Below are positions 1 through 8,065 of a stretch of 64,000 nt of DNA, piece by piece. The position numbers were made by a program, and so were the translations under genes. This DNA is from JABSOG01 sp965277695. GTDB taxonomy: Bacteria; Pseudomonadota; Gammaproteobacteria; Enterobacterales; Alteromonadaceae. The notes under the pieces are model-generated. The model had not been told where the DNA came from, ran no database searches, and worked only from the letters and a program-made list of their open reading frames with translations. Within the stretch, counting starts at the first letter, position 1. The number at the start of each line of letters is the position of its first letter. The stretch covers positions 124,001-188,000 of the forward strand of contig CBDIDQ010000001.1 in assembly GCA_965277695.1 (NCBI GenBank), read 5' to 3'.

Positions 1-2
1 TT

Positions 3-1247
3 GGTATGAAGGTCATTGATGTCTTGTCGCAAGTCAAAGCCTTTGCCGATGCCCATCCTCAAGAGCCGGTTATTCTAGAAGTGGCTAAAACCCCTGACAG
101 TGTAGATATGCCAGCGTTGCTCAATATGTTTGATCAATATGTTGGCAACCGCAAACCAGACAATAACATCTCAGCTGCACAACTCACCCTCAACCAAATG
201 TGGGCGGCAGACGGCAATGATGGCAAGAACAATAACGTTGTAGTGATTTGGGCTTCTTCCAGTGCCGACGGCAAAGCTCGCGGCTATTATGGCGGTGAAC
301 AACTCGAAGGCACATGGGCCGACACTGAAAGTTCTGGCGATTTACATCATCGGCTATTAAATGGCTGGGTCAGAGATGGCCGGGTATATAAAGGACTGAA
401 AAATGCACCTACTGACAAATTGTTTTATAGTGCATTCACTTTCACCCCCAAAGACAGCACGGTAATTGCTGATGCCATCAATCCATTTGGCGACATTAGC
501 TTACTTAGTTGGACCCGCGACTGGATGCGATCTTATTTAGGTGAGTGGGTACCGGGTTGGGCAGCGTCAGGTTACCGTCCTAATATTATGACGGCTGATT
601 TTTTCGAATATACAGCGATGATCCCACAAGCGATTAAACTCAATACCGTGGCACCATCAGCGCCAGCTGGTCTGCTACAGGTCGCCACAGCCCCCGGTTA
701 TGACGCAAGCTGGAATGACGATGATTCTGGTGCTGACAGAGACGGTGCAATTTGGAAACCTAAATCGACCGCTGGCTTTAGACCGTTAGCTTATATTCCA
801 ACCGCTTCATGGAGTTTTGATCACAACATCGAGTTACTGTTAGTTAAAACTGACCAGCCCGGAGTTGTTGCTCCACTAGGTTATAACTGGGTCTATAATG
901 ACAATGATTCCGGTGCCAAGGTTGATCTGAGCATATGGCGACCGATAGCACCAGCAGGATATGTCTGCCTCGGGGATGTCACCAGCAACAACTATGGTAT
1001 TGCCCCATCAACGGATTTAATTCGCTGTGTCCATCAAAGTTATGTTGAACAAGCCCCTAGCGTTGTCTTTAAATGGAATGACAAGGGTTCAGGGGGTAAA
1101 TATGACGGCTCATTTTGGGATAGCTATAACCCCAATGGTTCGACCCACAATATCGGGGCTTTACGCGGCAACCGCAGTCATAGTCAACCAAATAGCGGTT
1201 TATTCCAGCTGTTAAGCAAAAGCAAAACCCAGTACGTTAGCCTTTAA
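3..1247 (+). CDS. PI-PLC X-like secreted protein with Vps62-like repeats (5' partial)
   Basis: The reading frame is open to the left edge of the window, so the N-terminus is missing and the ATG at 6 is internal. The first 210 residues resemble the second half of a PI-PLC X-type phosphodiesterase barrel (pattern VLSQVKAFADAHPQEPVILE, later NIMTADFFEY). The catalytic histidines would lie upstream of the window and cannot be checked. The C-terminal half carries two or three copies of a unit with the pattern NDxDSGAxxDxxIWxP followed by GYxxLG, which matches the Vps62-like family found in secreted bacterial and fungal proteins. A role as an extracellular lipid or phospho-ester hydrolase is inferred; the substrate is unknown. 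Confidence 0.7.
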   Translation, partial: GMKVIDVLSQVKAFADAHPQEPVILEVAKTPDSVDMPALLNMFDQYVGNRKPDNNISAAQLTLNQMWAADGNDGKNNNVVVIWASSSADGKARGYYGGEQLEGTWADTESSGDLHHRLLNGWVRDGRVYKGLKNAPTDKLFYSAFTFTPKDSTVIADAINPFGDISLLSWTRDWMRSYLGEWVPGWAASGYRPNIMTADFFEYTAMIPQAIKLNTVAPSAPAGLLQVATAPGYDASWNDDDSGADRDGAIWKPKSTAGFRPLAYIPTASWSFDHNIELLLVKTDQPGVVAPLGYNWVYNDNDSGAKVDLSIWRPIAPAGYVCLGDVTSNNYGIAPSTDLIRCVHQSYVEQAPSVVFKWNDKGSGGKYDGSFWDSYNPNGSTHNIGALRGNRSHSQPNSGLFQLLSKSKTQYVSL

Positions 1248-1248
1248 A

Positions 1249-1274
1249 AGCGCCGAAAAAGCGCCGAAAAAGCG
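1249..1274. repeat. Two tandem copies of an 11-bp unit
   Basis: The unit GCGCCGAAAAA occurs twice directly after the stop codon of the PI-PLC-like gene, followed by a partial third copy. It is one of many short tandem duplications in this window. Confidence 0.7.
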
Positions 1275-1288
1275 TGGTAATAGTTAGG

Positions 1289-1317
1289 TTGTAGCCGGGT
1301 TGTCGCTTAGGCTACAA
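1289..1317. terminator. Bidirectional hairpin between convergent genes
   Basis: TTGTAGCC and GGCTACAA form an 8-bp perfect stem with a 13-nt loop. It lies between the converging ends of the PI-PLC-like gene and the repressor-like gene. There is no strong T tract, so terminator function is inferred from position and stem. Confidence 0.5.
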
Positions 1318-1322
1318 TCTGG

Positions 1323-1826
1323 CTATTCATATCGAATGACCTCAGCGGTGGTTTGATGTTCAATCTTAGGACTTAAAAGATTGTCTAGCGGCCATGATCG
1401 TTGAATTTGATTATTGACCCAAGCCAACAGATTAACACTCAGGTAATCAGCCAAAATCTCAATTCCCCCATCACTCTTCTTCGTGATAAGTTCATACCTA
1501 ATGCCATATTCAAGTTCCTTAGTTAACAATTTGACCAATTCCTTAATAATATTCGGATTGCTACTCATCGGTATTGCGGGTTTGGCTATTTGTATCAACC
1601 AATCCAGCGTAACACCAGTGTCAAAATGACATTGAAAAATATGTTCCATCGGTATACGACCGACATTTTCCCACTCATTTACCGCCCTAGTAGAAAGGCC
1701 CAATTGCTCGGCTAACTCACTGATATCGTTCGACCGATAAGCTTTTAACATCCGATCCACTATCGAACGAATAATGATATGACGCTCCCGCAACGGTATG
1801 CTTTGAAAATTCGTTCGGCTCATCAT
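1323..1826 (-). CDS. CI-repressor-like helix-turn-helix protein
   Basis: A 167-residue protein. Residues about 15-70 read as a phage CI-type helix-turn-helix: ELAEQLGLSTRAVNEWEN is a typical recognition helix, followed by a GRIPMEHIFQCHFDTGVTLDWLI stretch as in the CI repressor N-terminal family. No LexA-like protease domain with a Ser/Lys dyad is visible, so this is not a self-cleaving repressor. The last 90 residues match no family I recognise. GAAGAG lies upstream of the tandem ATGs. It stands alone here, with no phage structural genes nearby, so it is either a domesticated regulator or a remnant. Target genes are unknown. Confidence 0.65.
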   Translation of the reverse strand: MMSRTNFQSIPLRERHIIIRSIVDRMLKAYRSNDISELAEQLGLSTRAVNEWENVGRIPMEHIFQCHFDTGVTLDWLIQIAKPAIPMSSNPNIIKELVKLLTKELEYGIRYELITKKSDGGIEILADYLSVNLLAWVNNQIQRSWPLDNLLSPKIEHQTTAEVIRYE

Positions 1827-1951
1827 TTGATTCTCTTCACCATAGTTTTGTTTTAATTAAATGGTCATTGCTCAGCATAATAACCGTAGTAGCAATAGGT
1901 TTTATGCGTTTCAGTACAGTTTTTTACCCTTTTATTTATCTTTTATTTTTA

Positions 1952-1978
1952 TTGACTCAACCACAGCTTTGGTATAAT
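1952..1978 (+). promoter_or_regulatory. Sigma70-like promoter
   Basis: TTGACT (1952-1957) and a perfect TATAAT (1973-1978) are separated by 15 bp, shorter than the optimum. It points into the 1.98-2.27 kb gap and could drive the small reading frame at 2013 and then the secreted protein gene at 2273. Confidence 0.45.
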
Positions 1979-2012
1979 CATTTAACATTGAAGTAGCCAA
2001 GGTTGTGATTAT

Positions 2013-2135
2013 ATGACACACATTATTGATCAATCCCATTCCATTTCATACAAAAATATCTTTTACTATTTCAACCGTAGCATTTTATTGCAAAAAAAAC
2101 ACCTATTAGTCATATACACTATAAATTCAGGATAA
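2013..2135 (+). CDS. Possible 40-residue small protein
   Basis: This short frame begins 34 bp after a good -10 box and has CAAGG about 10 nt before its ATG. The product is rich in Ile, Tyr and His and matches no family I recognise. The DNA is very AT-rich, so a chance frame is quite possible. The rest of the 1827-2272 gap holds only the promoter listed above. Confidence 0.22.
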   Translation: MTHIIDQSHSISYKNIFYYFNRSILLQKKHLLVIYTINSG

Positions 2136-2272
2136 AACAGAGATTATTTAACTATCGTCATTGATTTTATGAAGGTCCAGTGAAGAGGAGGAAAATAGTG
2201 TTGGGTAATTGATGGTATTGATATCAGAGAATTGATCACCTCAGTATAAAAGCTGGGCAGCAGCGTAAACGA

Positions 2273-3277
2273 TTGTTATCATTTCTAGACGTCAATCAAT
2301 TAAGCGGTATTATGCGTTATTCAATTACCCAGCTGAGCCTGCTTTATATCATCATGTGGATAATGCCACTATCAGGCTCAGCACAAGTACAAGCACTGAT
2401 CCCCGCTGCCAGCCAATGGCATTATTATGATAAAGTCACCGCGCCGAATAAAAACTGGCACAAACCACCCACCGATCATCGCTTATGGCAGCGTTCATGG
2501 CAAAGCGGATTTGCCCAATTCGGTTACGGTGAAGGGGATGAAACCACAGTGACATCCTTTGGCAAAGACTCAACAGACAAACCTCTTAGCCAATACTTTG
2601 TCAAAACCTTTACAGTCTCAGATATCACTCAAATCGATGCGTTGAAATTGCACCTTTTAATCGATGATGGTGCCATTGTGTACCTCAATGGCCAAGAAGT
2701 ATTTCGCCTACACGTACCAGCAAACCCCGCTGATCCACAGCAAAATCTGGCCGCCAATCATTCCCTAGCCGCCAATGATTCCTTAATAGAAAGCATATGG
2801 ATCGAAACACCACTCGATAAATCAGCGCTAAAACAAGGAGAGAATTTTATTGCAGTTGAAGTTCACCAAATTGCCGCCGACAGCTCAGACTTAAGCTTTG
2901 ATTTAGCGCTTATTTACAGCCCATTACAGCAGATACCACTAGGTGAAAATATCCAGCCAACCCAATTAACCGCCAATCAAGCGGTGAGTCTATCAATGAC
3001 CGAAACAAAAACATTCAGCCAACAATACACCATAGTGCTCGACGAAGGTGTGACCGAATTGAACATTAACACATCAGGTGGCAGCGGCGACGCAGACTTA
3101 TACGTCGGCATTAATAAATCGCCAACGCTAAGCCAATACACTCATCGCTCTGCCCACCGAGGAAATAACGAAACCCTGAGCTATCAATCACCAGCCGCTG
3201 GCACCTACTATATCAGGCTATATTCGTATCGAGCATTTGCTAATACCCAATTAAAAGTTCAATTATCTAACGATTAA
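2273..3277 (+). CDS. Secreted protein with jelly-roll domain and PPC domain
   Basis: The longest frame starts at TTG 2273; the ATG at 2312 is a good alternative because a signal peptide (LSLLYIIMWIMPLSGSA) follows it closely. Residues about 55-220 form a beta-rich domain with YFVKTFTV, DDGAIVYLNGQEVFR and GENFIAVEVHQ, a pattern seen in accessory galactose-binding-like domains of marine exoenzymes. The last 90 residues are a bacterial pre-peptidase C-terminal (PPC) domain with the hallmark SGGSGDADLYV. No catalytic domain is visible, so this may be a binding or accessory protein secreted by the type II route. A duplicated 18-bp stretch at about 2748-2783 gives LAANHS/LAANDS. The same PPC motif occurs in the phosphatase encoded at 8066-10090. 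Confidence 0.7.
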   Translation: MLSFLDVNQLSGIMRYSITQLSLLYIIMWIMPLSGSAQVQALIPAASQWHYYDKVTAPNKNWHKPPTDHRLWQRSWQSGFAQFGYGEGDETTVTSFGKDSTDKPLSQYFVKTFTVSDITQIDALKLHLLIDDGAIVYLNGQEVFRLHVPANPADPQQNLAANHSLAANDSLIESIWIETPLDKSALKQGENFIAVEVHQIAADSSDLSFDLALIYSPLQQIPLGENIQPTQLTANQAVSLSMTETKTFSQQYTIVLDEGVTELNINTSGGSGDADLYVGINKSPTLSQYTHRSAHRGNNETLSYQSPAAGTYYIRLYSYRAFANTQLKVQLSND

Positions 3278-3282
3278 AAACA

Positions 3283-3970
3283 CTAAAACTTGACATCAAC
3301 AGACCATATATCCCCCACCAACTGGCTATGCTGACTGGCAGTAAAATGATACATGTGCTTTTGAGGACGACTAGTTAAGTCCAAAGTAGGCAAACTAGTC
3401 AGTTTTTGCCGCTCTCCAGTATTAAAATCAAGCCGCCATAACTGGGTGTGCGAATAATCATTGAGTCGCGTTAAATAGTATAAAAACAAGTCATCAACAA
3501 ACCAATTCTGCGCCAATTTTAACGGGTATCCAGCCACTGTCCCTTTGCTCAACGCTCCTTTACCCAACGCTCCTTTACTCAACAGCAAGGGGGTATCTTG
3601 CCAATCATATAACCAAATATCTGTGGTTTGGCTATTGATAAACGCCAATCGACGTTTATCAGGCGTGAGCCTAGCTTGATAAACATCCAAACCGGTTAAT
3701 TTATCCGCCTGTTTTAAATTCAAATCATATTGCCACAACTGCCACTGTTTTTGTCCTTGTTGCGCTTGACTAAAAAGCAGCGATTGATTGCTTTGCCAGT
3801 CAATCAGATTAATCGCTTGTTGTCCCATTGATTGTTTTTGCAATACCTGACTATCTAGCTGATACAACAATAAAAAATAATCGGCGGCAGTTTTACTGAT
3901 AGCCGCCAGTGTTTTACCATCCGGTGACCAACGCAGATCATCAAAACAATCAGACCAAAAGACATCTGTA
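3283..3970 (-). pseudogene. C-terminal half of interrupted CadC/TolB-like regulator
   Basis: Read on the minus strand, the frame is open from about 3970 and carries beta-propeller blades: DDLRWSPDGKTLAAI, LTPDKRRLAFINS, DIWLYDW. It ends in a normal stop. It has no start of its own because the serine-recombinase element lies immediately upstream. The missing N-terminal part is at 6294-7976 on the far side of the element. A 15-bp repeat near 3547-3590 encodes KGALGKGALSKG. As the C-terminal part of a split sensor-regulator it is almost certainly not expressed as a working protein. Confidence 0.8.
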
Positions 3971-3979
3971 GATCACTTC

Positions 3980-4213
3980 TTGACAAATAGGGGAAATTCA
4001 CCTGTACTTCCTCTTGAGACACTAATGGCGTTAGTCAAGTGGGTGGCCAAATATCATGAACGAGTCATTGCCGACAGTTCATCCCCTTCAGGAAGTTCCA
4101 GTTTTATGGGACCAGCTCCCGCTTTCTCAGCAAAAGCACCTTGTGGCCATATTGGCACAATTGACGAAGCAACAACTTCAGACACCCCGGACCAGGCAGG
4201 GGAAGAACGATGA
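3980..4213 (+). CDS. Small element-encoded protein upstream of recombinase
   Basis: A frame of up to 77 residues starting at TTG 3980, almost at the left edge of the element. An internal ATG at 4025 (MALVKWVAKYHERV) is an alternative start. It ends in ATGA overlapping the recombinase start by 4 nt, so the two are translationally coupled. I recall similar small proteins ahead of this type of large recombinase, with the motif AFSAKAPCGHIGTIDEA, but know no function. It may help regulate or direct recombination. Confidence 0.5.
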   Translation: MTNRGNSPVLPLETLMALVKWVAKYHERVIADSSSPSGSSSFMGPAPAFSAKAPCGHIGTIDEATTSDTPDQAGEER

Positions 4214-6297
4214 GTAATGCAATAGAAACATCTGGAGCACCACACAGATCCAACAAAATCACTTCGGATCACCTGAACCGACAAGCCATTGTCTATGTAC
4301 GTCAGTCAACATTGCATCAAGTTGAAAACAATCAGGAGTCAACCCGCTTACAATATGCACTGAGGGACAAGGCCTGTCAACTGGGCTGGCCCAAAGAACG
4401 CATCGTCGTTATTGATGAAGACCTTGGGCATTCAGGCGGTTCCACAGAAGACCGCTTCGGCTTCCAGCACCTGGTCGCCGAAGTCTGCCTGGGTCATTGT
4501 GGCATCGTATTGAGTCTGGAAATATCACGGCTGGCACGCTCTTGCAGTGACTGGTATCAGCTGCTGGAAAATTGTGCCAGGTTCGCTACACTCATTTGTG
4601 ATCAGGATGGCATTTATGATCCGGCGACATACAATGATCGACTCTTACTGGGGTTAAAAGGCACAATGTCGGAAGCCGAGTTACATATCATAAAACAGCG
4701 GATGTCTGAGGGAAAGCGGGCCAAGGCACTCAGGGGGGAATTAGGTCTGAGAGTACCCATAGGCTACATTCGCCGCCCCTCGGGAGAGGTCATCAAAGAC
4801 CCTGACGAACAGGCTCAACTGGTGATTGAAAGCGTTTTTGAGACTTTTGAACGTAAGCGCTCGATCAATAGTGTGTTCAGGTATCTGGTTGAACAGGATA
4901 TCCGGATGCCATACCGCCTGATCAGTGGACCTGGCAAAGGTGAACTGGAGTGGCGACGTGCTAAGAAGGGGAGCCTCAGGAACCTGTTCCATAATCCAAT
5001 TTATGCCGGTGCATATGCCTGGGGACGTTCTCACACCGATCCACGCAAAAAAATCCCAGGTCACCCCGGTAGCGGGCGAACAGTGCCATCCGTTGAAAAC
5101 TGTGAAGTGTTGCTAAAAGACCGGTTGCCGGCTTACATTAGTTGGGCTCAATTTGAACTAAACCAGAAACAATTGGAGGACAACACAGTGACAGCAAAAG
5201 GCGCAACTCGTAAGGGGTCCTCCTTATTGTCGGGGTTACTCACCTGCGGGCATTGTGGTCATACAATGAGAACTGGCTATACCAATAATGGTCGGTTATT
5301 ACGCTATATCTGCAATTATGAGATGACGCAATATGAGGGCGTCATCTGTCAATCCCTGGCAGGAAAAGCGCTGGATGATTATATTGCGCAATGGGTGCTT
5401 AAGGCGCTGGAACCGGCGGCTTTGGAAGTCAGTCTGGCAGTGGCCAATGACCTTGAAGCTGAGCAAAAGCAGTTGCAAAAGCACTGGGCGCAGCGGTTGG
5501 AGCGAGCTGGTATAGAAAGCGAACGGATGTATCGTCAGTACAATGCGGTAGAACCAGAGAACCGGCTGGTAGCACGCACATTGGAGAAGCAGTGGGAAGA
5601 GGCATTGGCATCAGAAGAAAAATTAAAACAGGAATATGAACGTTATATGGCCAAACAGCCCGGGTTGGCCAGCCCACAAGAGCGGGCAAAAATTGAGGCG
5701 CTGGCACAGGATATTCCGGGGCTGTGGCGGGCAGATACAACCACGGCAAGCGACAGACAACAGATAGTCCGACAGTTGATAGAGCGAATTATCGTGACAG
5801 TGGAAGGGAAAACAGAGCAGGTCGAACTTGAGATGCATTGGACAGGCGGGCATCAAACACAAGTGACAATGCAGCGTTCGGTGGCGAGCCTGGAACAGTT
5901 GAGCATTTACCCGGCTTTAAAGCAGCGAGTCAAAGCACTCCATAGCGAACAGATGCGAACTGTGGACATCGCCAGAACGCTGAATGATGAAGGGTGGTGC
6001 TCTGCCAGGCAAGGCAGTCCCTACAACGCTCATATTGTCAGGCGCTTACTGGCACGAATGGGTCTGAGCACGGGGCCTTCGCAGCAACAGCGTGCAGCCC
6101 AGGTCGAGCGTGAAGCCGGTGAATGGACGATGAGTGAGTTAAGCGGTAAACTGGACATTCCGACAGCAACACTGCATCGCTGGCTCAAATCAGGTCAGCT
6201 CAAAGGTAGACTGACCATGGCCAGAGGAAGCAAACTCTGGCTGGTGCAGGCAGACAGGGCGGAACTCGCCCGTCTGCGTCAATTAAAGAAACGTTAA
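4210..6297 (+). CDS. Large serine recombinase (695 aa)
   Basis: Catalyses site-specific DNA strand exchange through a covalent phosphoserine link. The N-terminal resolvase domain (about residues 22-165) has the nucleophile region YVRQST (Ser33) and later ISRLARS and SEAELHIIKQRM. The recombinase domain follows (LRNLFHNPIYAGAYAWG). A zinc ribbon is visible (CGHCGHTMR with later Cys residues), then a coiled coil at about 420-490. The C-terminus carries a helix-turn-helix-like stretch (MSELSGKLDIPTATLHRWL). Length and order fit the large serine integrase group. It is intact and coupled to the small upstream gene; together they form the element that split the regulator gene. Confidence 0.9.
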   Translation: MSNAIETSGAPHRSNKITSDHLNRQAIVYVRQSTLHQVENNQESTRLQYALRDKACQLGWPKERIVVIDEDLGHSGGSTEDRFGFQHLVAEVCLGHCGIVLSLEISRLARSCSDWYQLLENCARFATLICDQDGIYDPATYNDRLLLGLKGTMSEAELHIIKQRMSEGKRAKALRGELGLRVPIGYIRRPSGEVIKDPDEQAQLVIESVFETFERKRSINSVFRYLVEQDIRMPYRLISGPGKGELEWRRAKKGSLRNLFHNPIYAGAYAWGRSHTDPRKKIPGHPGSGRTVPSVENCEVLLKDRLPAYISWAQFELNQKQLEDNTVTAKGATRKGSSLLSGLLTCGHCGHTMRTGYTNNGRLLRYICNYEMTQYEGVICQSLAGKALDDYIAQWVLKALEPAALEVSLAVANDLEAEQKQLQKHWAQRLERAGIESERMYRQYNAVEPENRLVARTLEKQWEEALASEEKLKQEYERYMAKQPGLASPQERAKIEALAQDIPGLWRADTTTASDRQQIVRQLIERIIVTVEGKTEQVELEMHWTGGHQTQVTMQRSVASLEQLSIYPALKQRVKALHSEQMRTVDIARTLNDEGWCSARQGSPYNAHIVRRLLARMGLSTGPSQQQRAAQVEREAGEWTMSELSGKLDIPTATLHRWLKSGQLKGRLTMARGSKLWLVQADRAELARLRQLKKR

Positions 6298-7976
6298 ACG
6301 AATCGAAATGCGATCTCAGGAGGCATTATGCGCCATTCACTAATATAATCGGCGGTGGTCGACTTTAACGGGGATAACCGATTGCCACTGCGCAGCCAAA
6401 TTTGAAACTGACCACTGCGATCAGACACAAACGCCAAATTGTAACCACTTTTACTGATGCTGCCTTCATCATCTCTGGTTTGCGATTGCGTCAGTAAGTG
6501 ACCCGCCTTACTCTTAACCTTATTCCCGGCTAACGCATAAGTGGCGATTTGCGCACTGTGATTAATCTGACTGAAAACCAACCGCTGTGTGGGTTGATGG
6601 TAAGCCATAAAAGCCGGTTTCACATCGACATTATCCACCGAAAGCGCTTTAAAAGGACTAGACAATGATACTTTAATCAAGCCACTATCAAGCGACAGCA
6701 ACAGCTCATCTGCTGTTAACCAAACATAGCTGAGTATGCGCGAATAATTACTACTGATACGCCGACTATTGCCTTGTAAATCAGTGATAAACAGCGCCTG
6801 CTCATATCGGGCAAAATGGCGGATAAACGCAAGGTGTTTACCATCAGGCGAAAACAAAGCTTGCTGGTCTTCAATACCTGCTCCTGCATCGGTTAATATT
6901 CGAGACTGTTTCAATTGGCGCTGAACCGTGAAGATCACCGTTTTGCCACTGATTGGATGAACATCACTATAAGCCAATAAATCCTGTTTCGGGTGCCAAC
7001 TTAAGCCCTGCCCGGGGCGTTTAAGCGATAACAAACTGACGAGTGTTTGCTTATTCTCGGCTAAGCTAAAAATAACCAACTCATGCTGACTTGAGCCTGA
7101 GTCACTTTCTCGCTGCCCAATGGCAGCGACAGTATCATCATCATCGCCAAATACCGGATAACTATAATGACGCCCCTGCTCACTCAGCACAATAGCCCCT
7201 AATGGTGCGTTTTTGAGCATCATCAACTGGTTAGGCAAACCCTGATTTTTAGCGATATAAACCATGCTCTCACCACTTGGCGACAAGGCTGGCATAATGT
7301 TTTGTCGCTGGTCATAAGTAATACGCTGTAAATTGTCGAGTGTTACCCGCTGTAGATTAACATGGTTAAAAAACAAAATGATTAACAGCGATAATACCAA
7401 TATTGCCGTCGTCACCATAAACCACGATGATCTTGATTGACTTTTATTGGCTGAGGGTTTGGCTGGGGGTTTGGCTGAGGGTTTGGCTAGTTGTCGCTGT
7501 GCCAACACCTGATGTTGATTAATTCTCGGGTCAACCAACACAGTCACCGGGGCAATCAAGCGGTAACCCTGATTTCTGATAGTGGCAATATATTGGGGGT
7601 TATTAGAAAGATCACCAAGCGCACGTCTAATATTCGACATCACCCGATTCAAGGCATCGGCTGTCACTATTTGATTGGGCCAAAACTGAGCAAAGAGTTC
7701 ATCCCTGGTCACGACACAATCGGCATGGACGGCTAAATAGTGCAAAATCGCCATCGCCTTGGGCTCAAGATGAACCTTTTTTCCCTCCTCTTGACCTTCC
7801 TCTTGACCTTCCTCTTGACCCTCCTCTTGACCCTCCTCTTGCCCCTCCTCTTGCCTCTCCTCTGCATGTTGGAATAATAAATTTTGATGACTGTCAACGC
7901 GCCAATCACCAAGCTGGAACAGCGTCGTATTGGGCTGGGCATCTGGTTTAGCGGTTACTTTAATGATGATCTCTTT
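6294..7976 (-). pseudogene. N-terminal half of interrupted CadC/TolB-like transcriptional regulator
   Basis: The frame encodes a winged-helix DNA-binding domain of the OmpR/CadC type (FQLGDWRVD... LEPKAMAILHYLAVHAD, TRDELFAQFWPNQ, NIRRALGD, GYRLIAPV), then a transmembrane helix (WFMVTTAILVLSLLIILFF) and TolB-like propeller blades (ALSPSGESMVYIA, FSPDGKHLAFIRH). It runs out at the recombinase end of the element. The first ATG is at 7754, but the winged helix clearly begins upstream, and the frame is open to 7976 without ATG, GTG or TTG. An ATT at 7964 preceded by AAAGAG is a possible start. A (GQEE)n stretch interrupts the wing. A 12-bp repeat at about 7453-7490 gives KPSAKPPAKPSA. Function before disruption: one-component membrane regulator, signal unknown. 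Confidence 0.8.
7785..7862. repeat. 12-bp tandem repeat, about six copies, encoding GQEE
   Basis: On the plus strand the unit is CCTCTTGACCTT with small variations, repeated with an exact 12-bp period. Read on the minus strand in the regulator frame it gives an acidic (GQEE)n chain between two parts of the winged-helix domain. It is in frame, so it lengthens a loop rather than breaking the protein. Confidence 0.85.
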
Positions 7977-8009
7977 TTATGGCTTTAAAGGTAATGGCTT
8001 TAAAGGTAA

Positions 8010-8043
8010 ATGATAATATGGCTCAATTGAGCCATATTATCAT
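8010..8043. other. 34-bp perfect palindrome
   Basis: ATGATAATATGGCTCAA is followed immediately by its exact reverse complement, with no loop. It lies after the phosphatase stop (8066) and before the regulator frame (7976), both on the minus strand. It can form a hairpin and so may end the phosphatase transcript; there is no T tract. A dimeric operator for the regulator is the alternative. A 15-bp duplication (GGCTTTAAAGGTAAT) lies just left of it at 7981-8009. Confidence 0.6.
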
Positions 8044-8065
8044 AGCGCTATTGTGATACTAGTCG

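Larger units (their letters stand above)
3971..6310 (+). mobile_element. Serine-recombinase insertion element splitting a regulator gene
   Basis: An approximately 2.3-kb unit holding two overlapping genes sits between the two halves of one minus-strand gene. The ends are given to within roughly 30 bp: homology of the host gene ends near 3970 on the left and near 6320 on the right. No terminal inverted repeat is visible, as expected for serine-recombinase integration. A shared GATC occurs near both edges and could be part of the crossover site, but this is not proven. The element's coding strand is opposite to the host gene. Confidence 0.75.

Noticed and set aside
7733..7942. Lys/Arg-rich 69-residue frame across the 12-bp repeat
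   Set aside because: It is the out-of-frame reading of the (GQEE)n repeat within the winged-helix region of the regulator gene.
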